Positions 1 through 7,079 are shown, counted from the first letter of the stretch. The stretch is DNA of 10,471 nt from Cyanobacteriota bacterium (GCA_026389255.1 JAPLIF010000318.1:1-10471), one strand, 5' to 3'. Notes: generated by a model from the sequence alone, not told the origin. Translations and numbers: made by a program.

Positions 1-405
1 TATGGCCTGCCGATGACCCGCAGCGGCGCCCGAGATCTGGACCTCAGCCTTTCGGGCCAGAACGCCCTGCTGGGGAGCGTCCAAGTGGGATTGCAGGTGC
101 TGCTGGGGGGCCTGCGCCAGGGGCTCACCCTCAGTGCCCCCTTCACCGGCGGCCTCAGCCTGGCCCCCGCCGTTCCGGTGGCCCTGGCCCAGGCGGCCCT
201 GGCGGTCCACACCACCCGCCGCACCGGTCGCCTCGCCGCCGAGCAGCTATTGCGCAGCAGTGACGCCGCCGGCCGGCCCGGCGCCCTGTTGCGCCGCCTG
301 GCCGCCCAGGATCCCGCCACCCGCCAGTGGCTGGGCGAATGGGCCCCCGCCCGCGCCCCCCAGCAACGGACAACGCCGCGGCGGCGCCGCCGACCCACCC
401 CCTAG
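1..405 (+). CDS. C-terminal part of a probable DUF697/YcjF-type GTPase-family protein
   Basis: The reading frame is open from the first base of the window, so this is the last 134 residues of a longer protein; the N-terminus and any GTP-binding motifs lie outside. Visible are a segment beginning YGLPMTRSGARDLDLSLSGQ, a hydrophobic helical stretch (about residues 20-70, rich in Leu, Gly and Ala, with PFTGGLSLAP), then HTTRRTGRLAAEQLL, and a basic tail with several arginines in a row near the stop. This pattern resembles the C-terminal DUF697 region that follows a small GTPase domain in cyanobacterial proteins, which is often membrane-associated. That family call is from memory of the family and is moderate. 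The stop codon is followed after three bases by nadD, so the gene probably shares a transcript with nadD-nadE. Its physiological role is not known from this sequence. Confidence 0.6.
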   Translation, partial: YGLPMTRSGARDLDLSLSGQNALLGSVQVGLQVLLGGLRQGLTLSAPFTGGLSLAPAVPVALAQAALAVHTTRRTGRLAAEQLLRSSDAAGRPGALLRRLAAQDPATRQWLGEWAPARAPQQRTTPRRRRRPTP

Positions 406-408
406 GCC

Positions 409-1002
409 ATGGCCGACATCGCCCTGTTCGGCACCAGCGCCGACCCCCCCACCTGTGGCCATCGGGCCCTCCTGGAGGGCCTGCTGACCCTGTTTCCCCT
501 GGTCGCCACCTGGGCCAGTGACAACCCCCTCAAGCAGCACGGAGCCCCCCTGGAGATCCGGGGGCAGCTGCTGGGCGCCCTGGTGGCCGCCATCGCCAAT
601 CCCCGCCTGCGGCTGGAGCAGGGGCTCAGCAGTCCCTGGACGGTCGAGACCCTGGAGCGGGCGGCCCAACGCTGGCCCAACCACGAACGGGTGTTTGTGG
701 TCGGCAGCGACCTCCTGCACCAGATCCCCCATTGGCGCCAGGCCGATCGCCTGCTAGCCGATGTGACATTGGCGGTGGCCCCCCGCCAGGGCTGGCCCCT
801 GCACGAAGCTGACCTGGAGCGCCTGCGCCAGTCCGGGGCCCGGATCCAGCTGCTGCCCCTGCAGATTCCCGCCAGCGCCAGCCGGCTGGTGCGACAGGCG
901 CCGGGGGGCCATCCCGATCCCAGCCTGGTGCCGACGGAACTCTGGCCCCTGCTCTGTCGCCACGGGCTCTACGGTCTGGCCCAGCCCTCCCCACCCCCCT
1001 GA
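409..1002 (+). CDS. nadD: Nicotinate-nucleotide adenylyltransferase NadD
   Basis: This 197-aa cytoplasmic enzyme should transfer AMP from ATP to nicotinate mononucleotide, giving deamido-NAD+, the substrate of the next gene's product. Motifs of the nucleotidyltransferase fold are present: an N-terminal GTSADPPTCGH (residues 8-18, with the T-x-G-H of the ATP-binding signature), VGSDLLHQIPHW (98-109, matching the NadD GxD...W block), and a C-terminal SASRLVR (156-162) in the place of the usual ISSTxIR. The family's PPHK substrate loop is represented only by DNPLKQH (38-44), so this is a divergent version typical of a lineage-specific branch. The length is near the family norm (about 190-220). 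The ATG at 409 puts the motif at the usual distance from the N-terminus; there is no clear Shine-Dalgarno. The stop overlaps the nadE start by one base, and the adjacency to nadE strongly supports the call. Confidence 0.86.
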   Translation: MADIALFGTSADPPTCGHRALLEGLLTLFPLVATWASDNPLKQHGAPLEIRGQLLGALVAAIANPRLRLEQGLSSPWTVETLERAAQRWPNHERVFVVGSDLLHQIPHWRQADRLLADVTLAVAPRQGWPLHEADLERLRQSGARIQLLPLQIPASASRLVRQAPGGHPDPSLVPTELWPLLCRHGLYGLAQPSPPP

Positions 1003-2750
1003 TGCGCCTTGCCCTGGCCCAGCTCAATGCCCTGGTGGGGGACCTGGAGGGCAATGGCGATCGCCTGCTGGCGGCCTGCATTCAAGCCGCCGCCGCTGGC
1101 GCCGACCTGGTGGTCAGCTCCGAGCTGTCGCTCTGGGGCTATCCGCCCCGGGACCTGCTGCTGCAGAAGGCTTTGATCGAGAAGCAGTCGCGGGTGCTGG
1201 ATCGGCTGGCGGCGGCCATGCCCCCCGGCGTTGCGCTGTTGGCGGGGGTCGCTGAAGCCACCCCGGAGCCGGGTTGGCCCAGCCTTTACAACGCCGTCGC
1301 CCTGGTGGAATCAAGCGGCTGGCGGGTGGTGGGCCGCAAGCGGTTGTTACCCAGTTACGACGTCTTTGATGAGCGCCGCTACTTCCGGCCCGGCCAGGAA
1401 GCGGCGGTGCTCAGCCTCGAAATTGGCGGCCGCCCCTGGCGCCTGGGGCTGACCATTTGCGAAGACCTCTGGGTGGAGGACGACCTCCATGGTCACCGCC
1501 TGGCCGGCGCCGATCCGGTGGCCGAACTGGGGGCGGCAGGCATCGACCTGCTGCTGAATCTCTCCGCCTCCCCCTTTGGCCAGGGCAAAGCAGCCGTGCG
1601 GCGCCGGCTGGCGGCCCGGGCCGCCGCCCGATTGGCGCTGCCGGTGGTCTACGTCAACCAGATCGGTGGCAACGACGAACTCGTCTTCGATGGCGCCAGC
1701 TTCGTGGTCAACGCCGCCGGCGGAGTGGAATTGCAGCTCGCCTGCGCCGCCCAGGAAGTGGCCTGCTGGCAGCCGGGGCCGGGGGCCTTTCCCCCTGGGG
1801 GGCTCCCCCCAGGCCCCCCGCTTCAGGCCGCCAAGGAGACGGATCCCATGGAGCAGCTCCTGCGGGTGCTGGTGCTGGGCCTGGCGGACTACGGCCGCAA
1901 ATGCGGCTTCCAGAAGGCGGTGCTGGGCCTCAGCGGCGGCATCGATTCAGCCCTGGTGGCCGTCCTGGCTAGCGCCGCCTTTGGTGCCGACCAGGTGGCG
2001 GCCCTGCTGATGCCTTCCCCCTGGAGCTCCCGGGGTTCCATTGACGACGCCCGGGCCCTGGCCCAGCGCCTGGGCCTGGGCACCTGCATCCTGCCCATTG
2101 CCCCCCTGATGGCCAGCTGCGACCAGACCCTGGAGCCGGCCTTGGGCGGTCCCCCCACTGGCCTGGCCGCCGAAAACCTGCAGTCGCGCCTACGGGGCCT
2201 GCTGTTGATGGCCCTGGCCAACCAGCAGGGGCGCCTGCTGCTGGCCACGGGCAACAAATCCGAATTGGCGGTGGGCTACTGCACCCTTTACGGCGACATG
2301 AACGGGGGCCTGGCGGTGATTGGCGACCTGTACAAAACCACCATCTTTGATCTCTGCGCCTGGCTGGACAGCCCGGCCGCCGGGGCCTGCCGGGCCTCCC
2401 TGGGCTTGCCGTCCGAGGGCGAACTAATCGGTAGTGCCATCCGTCTCAAGGCCCCCAGCGCCGAGTTGCGACCCGACCAGAAAGACAGCGATTCCCTGCC
2501 CCCCTACGACCTGCTCGATCCCCTGCTCAAAGCCCTGATCGAACATCAATCCAGCCCCGAGGATCTGGTGGCCGCCGGGGCCGATGGGGCCGTGGTGGCC
2601 CGGGTGCAGCGGTTGCTGCGCCTGGCTGAATTCAAGCGCCGCCAGGCAGCGCCAACCCTCAAGGTGTCCGGGCGGGCGTTCGGCAGCGGTTGGCGGATGC
2701 CGATTGCGGCCCTGTTGCCCGAGCTGCAGCAGCCCAGCGGTCCCCAATAG
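1002..2750 (+). CDS. nadE: Glutamine-dependent NAD+ synthetase NadE (two-domain form)
   Basis: This 582-aa cytoplasmic enzyme makes NAD+ from deamido-NAD+, ATP and glutamine-derived ammonia. The N-terminal nitrilase-type glutaminase domain (about 1-260) has a visible Glu-Lys-Cys triad: E41 in SSELSLWGYPPRDLL, K113 before RLLPSYDVFDE, and C153 in LTICEDLW. A Pro/Gly-rich linker (about 263-277) leads to the synthetase domain, with the PP-loop SGGIDS at 311-316 and further conserved blocks ATGNKSELAVGYCTLYGDMNGGLAVIGDLYKT (split here by position: about 415-446) and the DLLDPLL region near 505. The triad implies glutamine rather than free ammonia as nitrogen donor. The start is fixed by the TGATG junction with nadD (stop TGA 1000-1002, start ATG 1002-1004), which implies translational coupling. 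The length matches the cyanobacterial glutamine-dependent NadE form. No damage is seen. Confidence 0.97.
   Translation: MRLALAQLNALVGDLEGNGDRLLAACIQAAAAGADLVVSSELSLWGYPPRDLLLQKALIEKQSRVLDRLAAAMPPGVALLAGVAEATPEPGWPSLYNAVALVESSGWRVVGRKRLLPSYDVFDERRYFRPGQEAAVLSLEIGGRPWRLGLTICEDLWVEDDLHGHRLAGADPVAELGAAGIDLLLNLSASPFGQGKAAVRRRLAARAAARLALPVVYVNQIGGNDELVFDGASFVVNAAGGVELQLACAAQEVACWQPGPGAFPPGGLPPGPPLQAAKETDPMEQLLRVLVLGLADYGRKCGFQKAVLGLSGGIDSALVAVLASAAFGADQVAALLMPSPWSSRGSIDDARALAQRLGLGTCILPIAPLMASCDQTLEPALGGPPTGLAAENLQSRLRGLLLMALANQQGRLLLATGNKSELAVGYCTLYGDMNGGLAVIGDLYKTTIFDLCAWLDSPAAGACRASLGLPSEGELIGSAIRLKAPSAELRPDQKDSDSLPPYDLLDPLLKALIEHQSSPEDLVAAGADGAVVARVQRLLRLAEFKRRQAAPTLKVSGRAFGSGWRMPIAALLPELQQPSGPQ
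1057..1064. repeat. HIP1 octameric palindrome GCGATCGC
   Basis: The octamer GCGATCGC sits inside GGCGATCGCC (1056-1065), early in nadE. HIP1 is strongly over-represented in many cyanobacterial genomes, so one copy fits the taxonomic reading but proves little alone in GC-rich DNA. Confidence 0.7.
1794..1813. repeat. Perfect 9-bp inverted repeat within nadE
   Basis: CCTGGGGGG (1794-1802) and CCCCCCAGG (1805-1813) are exact reverse complements separated by two bases, so the mRNA could form a tight G/C-only hairpin. It falls in codons for the Pro/Gly-rich linker between the glutaminase and synthetase domains (about residues 265-271). No U-tract follows, so it is not a usual intrinsic terminator. 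Confidence 0.6.
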
Positions 2751-2892
2751 CCAGGCGGTCGCAATGGCAAAGCCGGCCCCGATGGCAAGCCCGTACTGAT
2801 CTCCGGCTTGGCGATTCAGCGCACCCAGGCCACAGTGGTTGCCATGTTCGTGAATTCCAAGCGCCATGGCAGCAGCACAGCTGGCGGCACCC

Positions 2893-4005
2893 ATGGCCAG
2901 TATCGGGGTGCCCGCCGAAATCAAACAGGATGAACAGCGGGTGGCCCTCACCCCGGACGGTATCCGCGAACTGGTGTCCCTCGGCATGGAGGTGCGGGTG
3001 CAGGAGGGGGCGGGCCTGGGGGCCGGCATCAGCGACGATGATTTCGCCGCCTCCGGCGCGCGGCTGGTGAGTTGCGAGGAGGCCTGGGGGGCCCATCTAG
3101 TGGTCAAGGTCAAGGAGCCCCAGCCCCAGGAATTCGCCTACCTGCGCCCCGATCTGGTGCTATTCACCTACCTGCATCTAGCGGCCTATCCAGATGTGGG
3201 TCGCGCCCTGCTGGAGGCCGGCACCACGGCCGTGGCCTACGAAACGGTGCAGCTCGAGGATGGCAGCCTGCCCCTGCTGGCGCCGATGAGTGAAATCGCC
3301 GGCCGCCTGGCCGCCCAGGTGGGCGCCCGTTTGCTGGAAAAACCCCAGGGGGGCCGGGGCCTGCTGATCGGGGGCTGCACCGGGGTGCGACCCGCCAACG
3401 TGGTGGTGATCGGGGCCGGCACCGTCGGCTGGCATGCGGCCCGCATCGCAGCGGCCATGGATGCCCAGGTTTATCTGCTGGATCGCTCGCCGCAGCGGCT
3501 CAGGGAGCTGGATGCGGACCGCCGCGGGCGCCTGGTGACCCTGGTCAGCAACGATGCCCTGATCGAGCGCCTGGTGCCCGATGCCGATCTGCTCATCGGC
3601 GCCGTGCTCTTACCGGGCGGCCGCGCCCCCACCCTCGTCTCCGAGGAGCTAGTGCAGCGCATGGGTGCCGGTTCCGTCATCGTCGATGTGGCGATCGACC
3701 AGGGCGGCTGCATTGCCACCAGCCGTGAAACCACCCACACCAATCCAGTGGTGACGATCCACGGGGTTCAGCACTACGCCGTTGGCAACATGCCCGGCGC
3801 GGTGCCCTTCACCTCCACCGAAGCCCTGGTCAGCGTCACCCTGCCCTACATCCAGGTGATGGCTGGCCGGGGCCTCAGCGAGGCCGTCATCGACCGGCCC
3901 GAACTGCTCTCGGGCCTCAATACCGTCGATGGCTCGGTCTGCCACCCGGGCGTGGCCAAGGCCCTTGATGTGGCGCCGCGCCATCCGATGGCCTGCCTGC
4001 GCTAA
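2893..4005 (+). CDS. ald: Alanine dehydrogenase Ald
   Basis: This 370-aa NAD-dependent enzyme interconverts L-alanine with pyruvate, ammonia and NADH, linking carbon and nitrogen metabolism. The family signature IGVPAEIKQDEQRVALTPDG starts at residue 4. Substrate-binding and catalytic residues of the characterised Phormidium enzyme align: R16, K74 (in VKVKEP) and H95 (in FTYLHLA). The NAD-binding Rossmann motif is GAGTVG at 174-179, and late conserved blocks include DVAIDQGG and NMPGAVPFTST. I start at the ATG at 2893, because it places the signature at the N-terminus as in the family; an in-frame ATG at 2866 would add nine residues (MAAAQLAAP) with no family support, and neither start has a clear Shine-Dalgarno. 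The 142-base gap from nadE (2751-2892) shows no convincing promoter or terminator. The stop overlaps the opposing kinase remnant by three bases, tail to tail. Confidence 0.94.
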   Translation: MASIGVPAEIKQDEQRVALTPDGIRELVSLGMEVRVQEGAGLGAGISDDDFAASGARLVSCEEAWGAHLVVKVKEPQPQEFAYLRPDLVLFTYLHLAAYPDVGRALLEAGTTAVAYETVQLEDGSLPLLAPMSEIAGRLAAQVGARLLEKPQGGRGLLIGGCTGVRPANVVVIGAGTVGWHAARIAAAMDAQVYLLDRSPQRLRELDADRRGRLVTLVSNDALIERLVPDADLLIGAVLLPGGRAPTLVSEELVQRMGAGSVIVDVAIDQGGCIATSRETTHTNPVVTIHGVQHYAVGNMPGAVPFTSTEALVSVTLPYIQVMAGRGLSEAVIDRPELLSGLNTVDGSVCHPGVAKALDVAPRHPMACLR

Positions 4006-4683
4006 CGGGGCAACAGCAGGCGAACCTGGCGGCCCCCCAGGTCCGGGCTACGGCCCAGGCTGAATTGGCCGCCATGGTTGGACATCGTGATGCGTACGAC
4101 ATAAAGGTCCAGATCTTCGCTGCCATCGGGGGCCTTGGCGGCCTCGGGCTGGGGGCTCCACCGGCCGCTGTCACTGATTACCAGTTCCGCAGCCCCATCA
4201 GTGGGGGCCAGGTGGATGGTGATCTGGCGATCCGAGGGGGGGGCATGCGCCAGGGAGGCCAGCGCCTGCCGCAGCCGCAAGGTGAGGGTGGCCTGCAATT
4301 GCTGCGGATCGCCCGCTATCGGCAGGGGCTGCTCCAGGCAGGCCCGCAGGGGGCCCGTCCTGGCTGCCGGGCCCCGCCGGACCTTCAGCCTGGGATTGCT
4401 GGGCCAGCAGGCGCATGGCGCTGAGGGGCTGGTTCATTTCATGGGCCACGCTGGCGGCCAGTTGTCTCGTGCGGTGCAGCTCGTCCAGACGCCCCTGAAG
4501 CTGACTCACCAGGGACCGGGCGGCGGCAAGGTCGGCCTGGGCCTGGTGGAGGACCCTTTGGCAACGCTGCCCATGGCGGCGCCGCTCCAGCAGGACTCCC
4601 AGCGAAACCAGCAGGGCCAGCAGGAGCAGTCCGACTGGGGCCATCGCCATGGGATTAAAGGAGATCGGCATGGAGAACCGCAC
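4002..4683 (-). pseudogene. Frameshifted, degenerate sensor histidine kinase
   Basis: Read from a GTG at 4683 (or ATG at 4671), the first frame gives a short N-terminus, one TM helix (about residues 15-32), a charged helical/coiled-coil stretch (about 40-75), then an H-box, LAASVAHEMNQPLSAMRLLAQQ, with the phospho-accepting His at residue 81 (4441-4443). After about 4383-4400 this frame turns into low-complexity Gly/Pro/Ala sequence. The frame shifted by one base instead carries kinase-like sequence to 4002: PLPIAGDPQQLQATLTLRLR, LVISDSGRWSP (G1-box position) and VRITMSNHGGQFSLG with a final RQVRLLLPR. The H-box to PLPIAGD distance is about 40 residues where kinases usually have 60-90, so a deletion with net frame change is likely. 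The N-box Asn, the G1 DxGxG pattern and the GLGL glycines (here DLDL) are missing. Either way no working kinase is expected. The start lies inside the end of the response-regulator gene, marking a former regulator-kinase operon. Confidence 0.82.
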
Positions 4684-5332
4684 AACGGACTAGGGCGGCC
4701 CCCCGAATTCCGAGCCGCGCGGCGATTTGGCGGCGGTGGGTGTTGACCGTTTCTAAAGTCACTCCAAGCTGGAGGGCCACCTCGCGGCTGCTGGCGCCCT
4801 GGCCGATCCTTAGCAGGATCTGCCGTTGCCGCGGGGTCAGGGATTGCAGTCGGTCAGCAGAAATCGCGTCGGCCTGGGCCGTGGCGGGGTTGGGGGTCGG
4901 CAGCAGCAGGCTGATCTCCTCCAGGAGATCGGCACAGGAGCCGGTTTTGTCCACGACGGCAAGCAGCATCGGCGCGAGATGCTCGGGGCAAAGAAAAGTA
5001 TTGGCCTGCCCAGAAATCACAATCATGCGGGCTTGCGGGTGGAGCAGTTGCAAGGCTTCTGCCACCCTCGTCCCTGGGGCATCCGGCAGGTTCAGGTCAA
5101 GGAGCAGCAGATCGGGCCGGTGCTCGGCACAGGCCTGGATCCCCTCCGCCGCCGTGTGGGCAACGGCAACGACGTGCAGACCCCTCAGCTGATCCAGCCT
5201 TTCGGCGAGCAACTGGGCAATCATGGTTTGGTCTTCAACCAGGACGCATCGCAACTCAACCGCTGGGGCCACAGGGGGTGGCAGCACAGGGTCAGGGGGC
5301 TGGGGCAAAAATGACGGATCGATCCAAGCCAT
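4655..5332 (-). CDS. NarL/LuxR-type response regulator
   Basis: This 225-aa protein should be a phosphorylation-controlled DNA-binding regulator. An N-terminal receiver domain (about 27-145) has the acidic pair E33-D34, phospho-acceptor D79 in LLLLDLNLPDAPG, S107 in VISGQ and K129 in VDKTG, the full set needed for phosphorylation. A Pro/Ala linker leads to a LuxR-type helix-turn-helix (about 163-220) with LTPRQRQILLRIGQG and REVALQLGVTLETVNTHRRQ. The first 25 or so residues are Pro-rich and outside the receiver fold, so a later GTG start (near 5287 or 5272) is possible; I keep the ATG. The gene overlaps the broken kinase start by about 29 bases. A candidate promoter lies about 90 bases upstream. 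Target genes cannot be read from sequence; the adjacent divergent 248-aa gene is one candidate. Confidence 0.88.
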   Translation of the reverse strand: MAWIDPSFLPQPPDPVLPPPVAPAVELRCVLVEDQTMIAQLLAERLDQLRGLHVVAVAHTAAEGIQACAEHRPDLLLLDLNLPDAPGTRVAEALQLLHPQARMIVISGQANTFLCPEHLAPMLLAVVDKTGSCADLLEEISLLLPTPNPATAQADAISADRLQSLTPRQRQILLRIGQGASSREVALQLGVTLETVNTHRRQIAARLGIRGAALVRCAVLHADLL

Positions 5333-5418
5333 TTTGGGGGCGCCAGGTGGGTCCTGCTCCCCGGGAGAGCCTGCTGTTACGTCGAAGTCAAAACCAAAAC
5401 CAAAAAAAGCAAAAAGGC

Positions 5419-5447
5419 TTTATACTGTCTTAATGTTTAAGGACCAA
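5419..5447 (-). promoter_or_regulatory. Candidate sigma70-type promoter for the response regulator
   Basis: On the minus strand TTGGTC (5447-5442) and TATAAA (5424-5419) are separated by 17 bases, an ideal spacing; the -10 matches 5 of 6 consensus bases and the -35 only 3 of 6. It lies in the A+T-rich gap (5333-5502) and would give a leader of about 80 bases that starts in a U-rich stretch (complement of the A-tracts at 5390-5415). On the plus strand an overlapping -10-like TATACT (5421-5426) could serve the opposite gene, but I see no good -35 for it. Confidence 0.35.
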
Positions 5448-5502
5448 GGTTAATCTCAATTATCTCACGTGCGTCCAAGTATTAATTCTCTAAATTTAAC
5501 CC

Positions 5503-6249
5503 ATGGCCTGCCGTCTCGTTTTCATCTTGGCACCACGATCAGCCTTGCCCCAGCCCGGGGCCGGATGGCAAGAGCTTGTCAAAGCCCAGGGCGAAAGCCT
5601 TGGCAGTGGGATCTACCTACGTCTGTTCCCAGCCCAGCAGGATTGGCAGGGCAGTCTTGACGATTTGATTATCGAAGGCAAAGCAGACGTCACTGGCGAA
5701 AATCCTTTTATCCAAGGGATCAGCCCCAGCCATGATGCCATTAATAAGCCCCTATGTGATTCCTTTATTCCTTATATTGAACCCAAGTTACTATGGCTAG
5801 CCGTCTACAAAGTTGAAGGCGAGACCACTGACCCTAAAGAGATCTACCCCTCCCAATCCCTTGAGATTGACAGGGTTGAATGCTTGGACCAGTTTCATTT
5901 ACGGGAAGCAAATAACGAAACCTGTTGGTTTTACCCGACGGAAGATGGACGTTATTTGAGTTGGGAAAAACGAAGCAGGATTATTGTCCGACCCGGCTTT
6001 CTACCGGAGATCATGGACCAGGACGAAAGCCAAGATTATCAGCGCAGCGAAATCCATCTGCTTTGGTCACTGATGGCGGATGACCAGAGCCTCACCTGTG
6101 TGGGCTTAACCTATAAGAGGCGTCGTATCGAATGGCCCCTGCTTAAGATAGAGCCGGAGCCCTTCGCCACCTGGCGATCCTTCCGGGTGGATTACAGCAG
6201 CGAAACAGGCCACGTGGAAGAGTCCTGCATCACCGTTTTCAGTCCTTAG
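5503..6249 (+). CDS. Hypothetical protein of low G+C, unknown function
   Basis: I do not recognise this 248-aa protein. It has no signal peptide or TM helix apart from a mildly hydrophobic start (MACRLVFILAP), so it is probably cytoplasmic. It is rich in Trp (8), in acidic residues and in short alternating segments such as SRIIVRPGF, LTCVGLTYKRRRIEWPLLKIEP and SFRVDYSS that suggest a mostly beta fold. Six or so cysteines are scattered without a metal-binding spacing. Its base composition stands out: 27 of 60 bases are G or C at 5701-5760, against 42 of 60 in a nadE sample, with many A/T-ending codons. This points to recent acquisition or to a fast-evolving accessory gene. The ATG at 5503 has no Shine-Dalgarno. 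It is divergent from the regulator gene and convergent with the 6306-7046 gene. It is probably a real gene, since the frame is long and open in a region poor enough in GC for stops to be frequent. Confidence 0.72.
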   Translation: MACRLVFILAPRSALPQPGAGWQELVKAQGESLGSGIYLRLFPAQQDWQGSLDDLIIEGKADVTGENPFIQGISPSHDAINKPLCDSFIPYIEPKLLWLAVYKVEGETTDPKEIYPSQSLEIDRVECLDQFHLREANNETCWFYPTEDGRYLSWEKRSRIIVRPGFLPEIMDQDESQDYQRSEIHLLWSLMADDQSLTCVGLTYKRRRIEWPLLKIEPEPFATWRSFRVDYSSETGHVEESCITVFSP

Positions 6250-6305
6250 AAGTGCAGAAAATGATTGACTGTTGTTTTCAGTTGAATCGGACCTGATTCT
6301 GGGGA

Positions 6306-7046
6306 TCATCCCCCGGCTTCCGTGCCTTCGGAGTCAGGCCCATCGCCCCCAATGCCATCGGATTCGTCGTTGCCTTCGTCTGCATCGGCTCCTTCAAATT
6401 GCTGCATTAACAGGCCCCTCTGGTATTCCACCGAAAGGGCTTCAAGGTGGGCTTTCGCCTGATCCCTCAGGGCCGGATCCACCTGCTCAAGGGTCGTTCC
6501 TTCAGGCACCCGCATCCGCAACACCAGGGCCAAGGCATCGAACAAACGCACCTGATCGTTCTGCCAGCCCTGGTAATCGGTGACAAGGGCAATCAGGGCT
6601 TGATCGGGCTGCTGGCCGGCGCGCACCTGGCTGCGCAGTCCTTGCATCTGGGCCAATCGCGATGAGGTGACCATGGCATGGGCCGCTCCAAGGGCCGCCA
6701 GGGTATCCGCAGCTTCCCGTTTCAAAAGACTCATGTCCCTTTGCAGCACCGCCTGTTCCATGGTCAAGGGTTCCCGCAGGGCGGGGTAACCGGCGCTGGG
6801 TGCCGCGCCGTCAGTCGCCGCGGCACCGGAGCCATGGGGCTGATGGGACACAAACAGGGAAGATCCGCCCTTAGCCCGCTTTTCCTGGCTGCCGGGAGTC
6901 CAGGTTTGGGGAGGGGGTTGGCTGGCCCCTGGCAGGGAGGGGACGGGTGGGTCTGCAGGCTTGACGACCTGCACCCATCCCAGCAGCACTGCGGCGAGCC
7001 AGCGGCGCAATCCTCGGATCGCCATTGGCAGAGAAGAACTTCTCAT
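6306..7046 (-). CDS. Predicted exported hypothetical protein with acidic tail
   Basis: This 246-aa protein is not recognised. An N-terminal Arg-containing region followed by WLAAVLLGWVQVV looks like a signal peptide or a single N-terminal anchor. From a second in-frame ATG at 7025 the protein would begin MAIRGLRRWLAAVLLG, a more usual signal-peptide layout; neither ATG has a clear Shine-Dalgarno. Next come a Pro/Ser-rich linker (about 30-90), a helical region (about 92-215) with PLTMEQAVLQRDMSLLKREA and DQALIALVTDYQGWQNDQVRLFDALALVLRM (in two adjoining parts), and an acidic Gly/Asp/Glu tail (last 30 residues) that could bind cations or stay disordered. The layout suggests a periplasmic or thylakoid-lumenal helical protein; the function is unknown. 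It converges with the low-GC gene, leaving a 56-base gap with no clear terminator. Confidence 0.7.
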   Translation of the reverse strand: MRSSSLPMAIRGLRRWLAAVLLGWVQVVKPADPPVPSLPGASQPPPQTWTPGSQEKRAKGGSSLFVSHQPHGSGAAATDGAAPSAGYPALREPLTMEQAVLQRDMSLLKREAADTLAALGAAHAMVTSSRLAQMQGLRSQVRAGQQPDQALIALVTDYQGWQNDQVRLFDALALVLRMRVPEGTTLEQVDPALRDQAKAHLEALSVEYQRGLLMQQFEGADADEGNDESDGIGGDGPDSEGTEAGG

Positions 7047-7079
7047 CGTTCAACGATCGGTGGCATGGCCAAAATCTGA

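Noticed and set aside
2424..3113. A 229-codon minus-strand open frame across the nadE-ald gap, including a hydrophobic stretch (GLAIGAGFAIATAWLLGTAG).
   Set aside because: It overlaps well-supported coding sequence on both sides, and only the 142-base gap part looks protein-like. GC-rich DNA leaves antisense frames open by chance. It could be a remnant, but nothing shows it.
4198..4440. The possibility that the first kinase frame, running to 4198, is a genuine 161-aa protein with a Gly/Pro/Ala tail.
   Set aside because: The other frame in the same stretch carries kinase-like residues right to the end, so the tail is best explained as out-of-frame reading. A truncated product could still be made.
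4065..4746. Plus-strand open frames through the kinase region.
   Set aside because: They are antisense to recognisable H-box and catalytic-domain remnants and have low-complexity composition.
5387..5415. A-tracts considered as phased curved DNA.
   Set aside because: Tract centres are about 6, 7.5 and 8 bases apart, not near the 10-11 needed for helical phasing.
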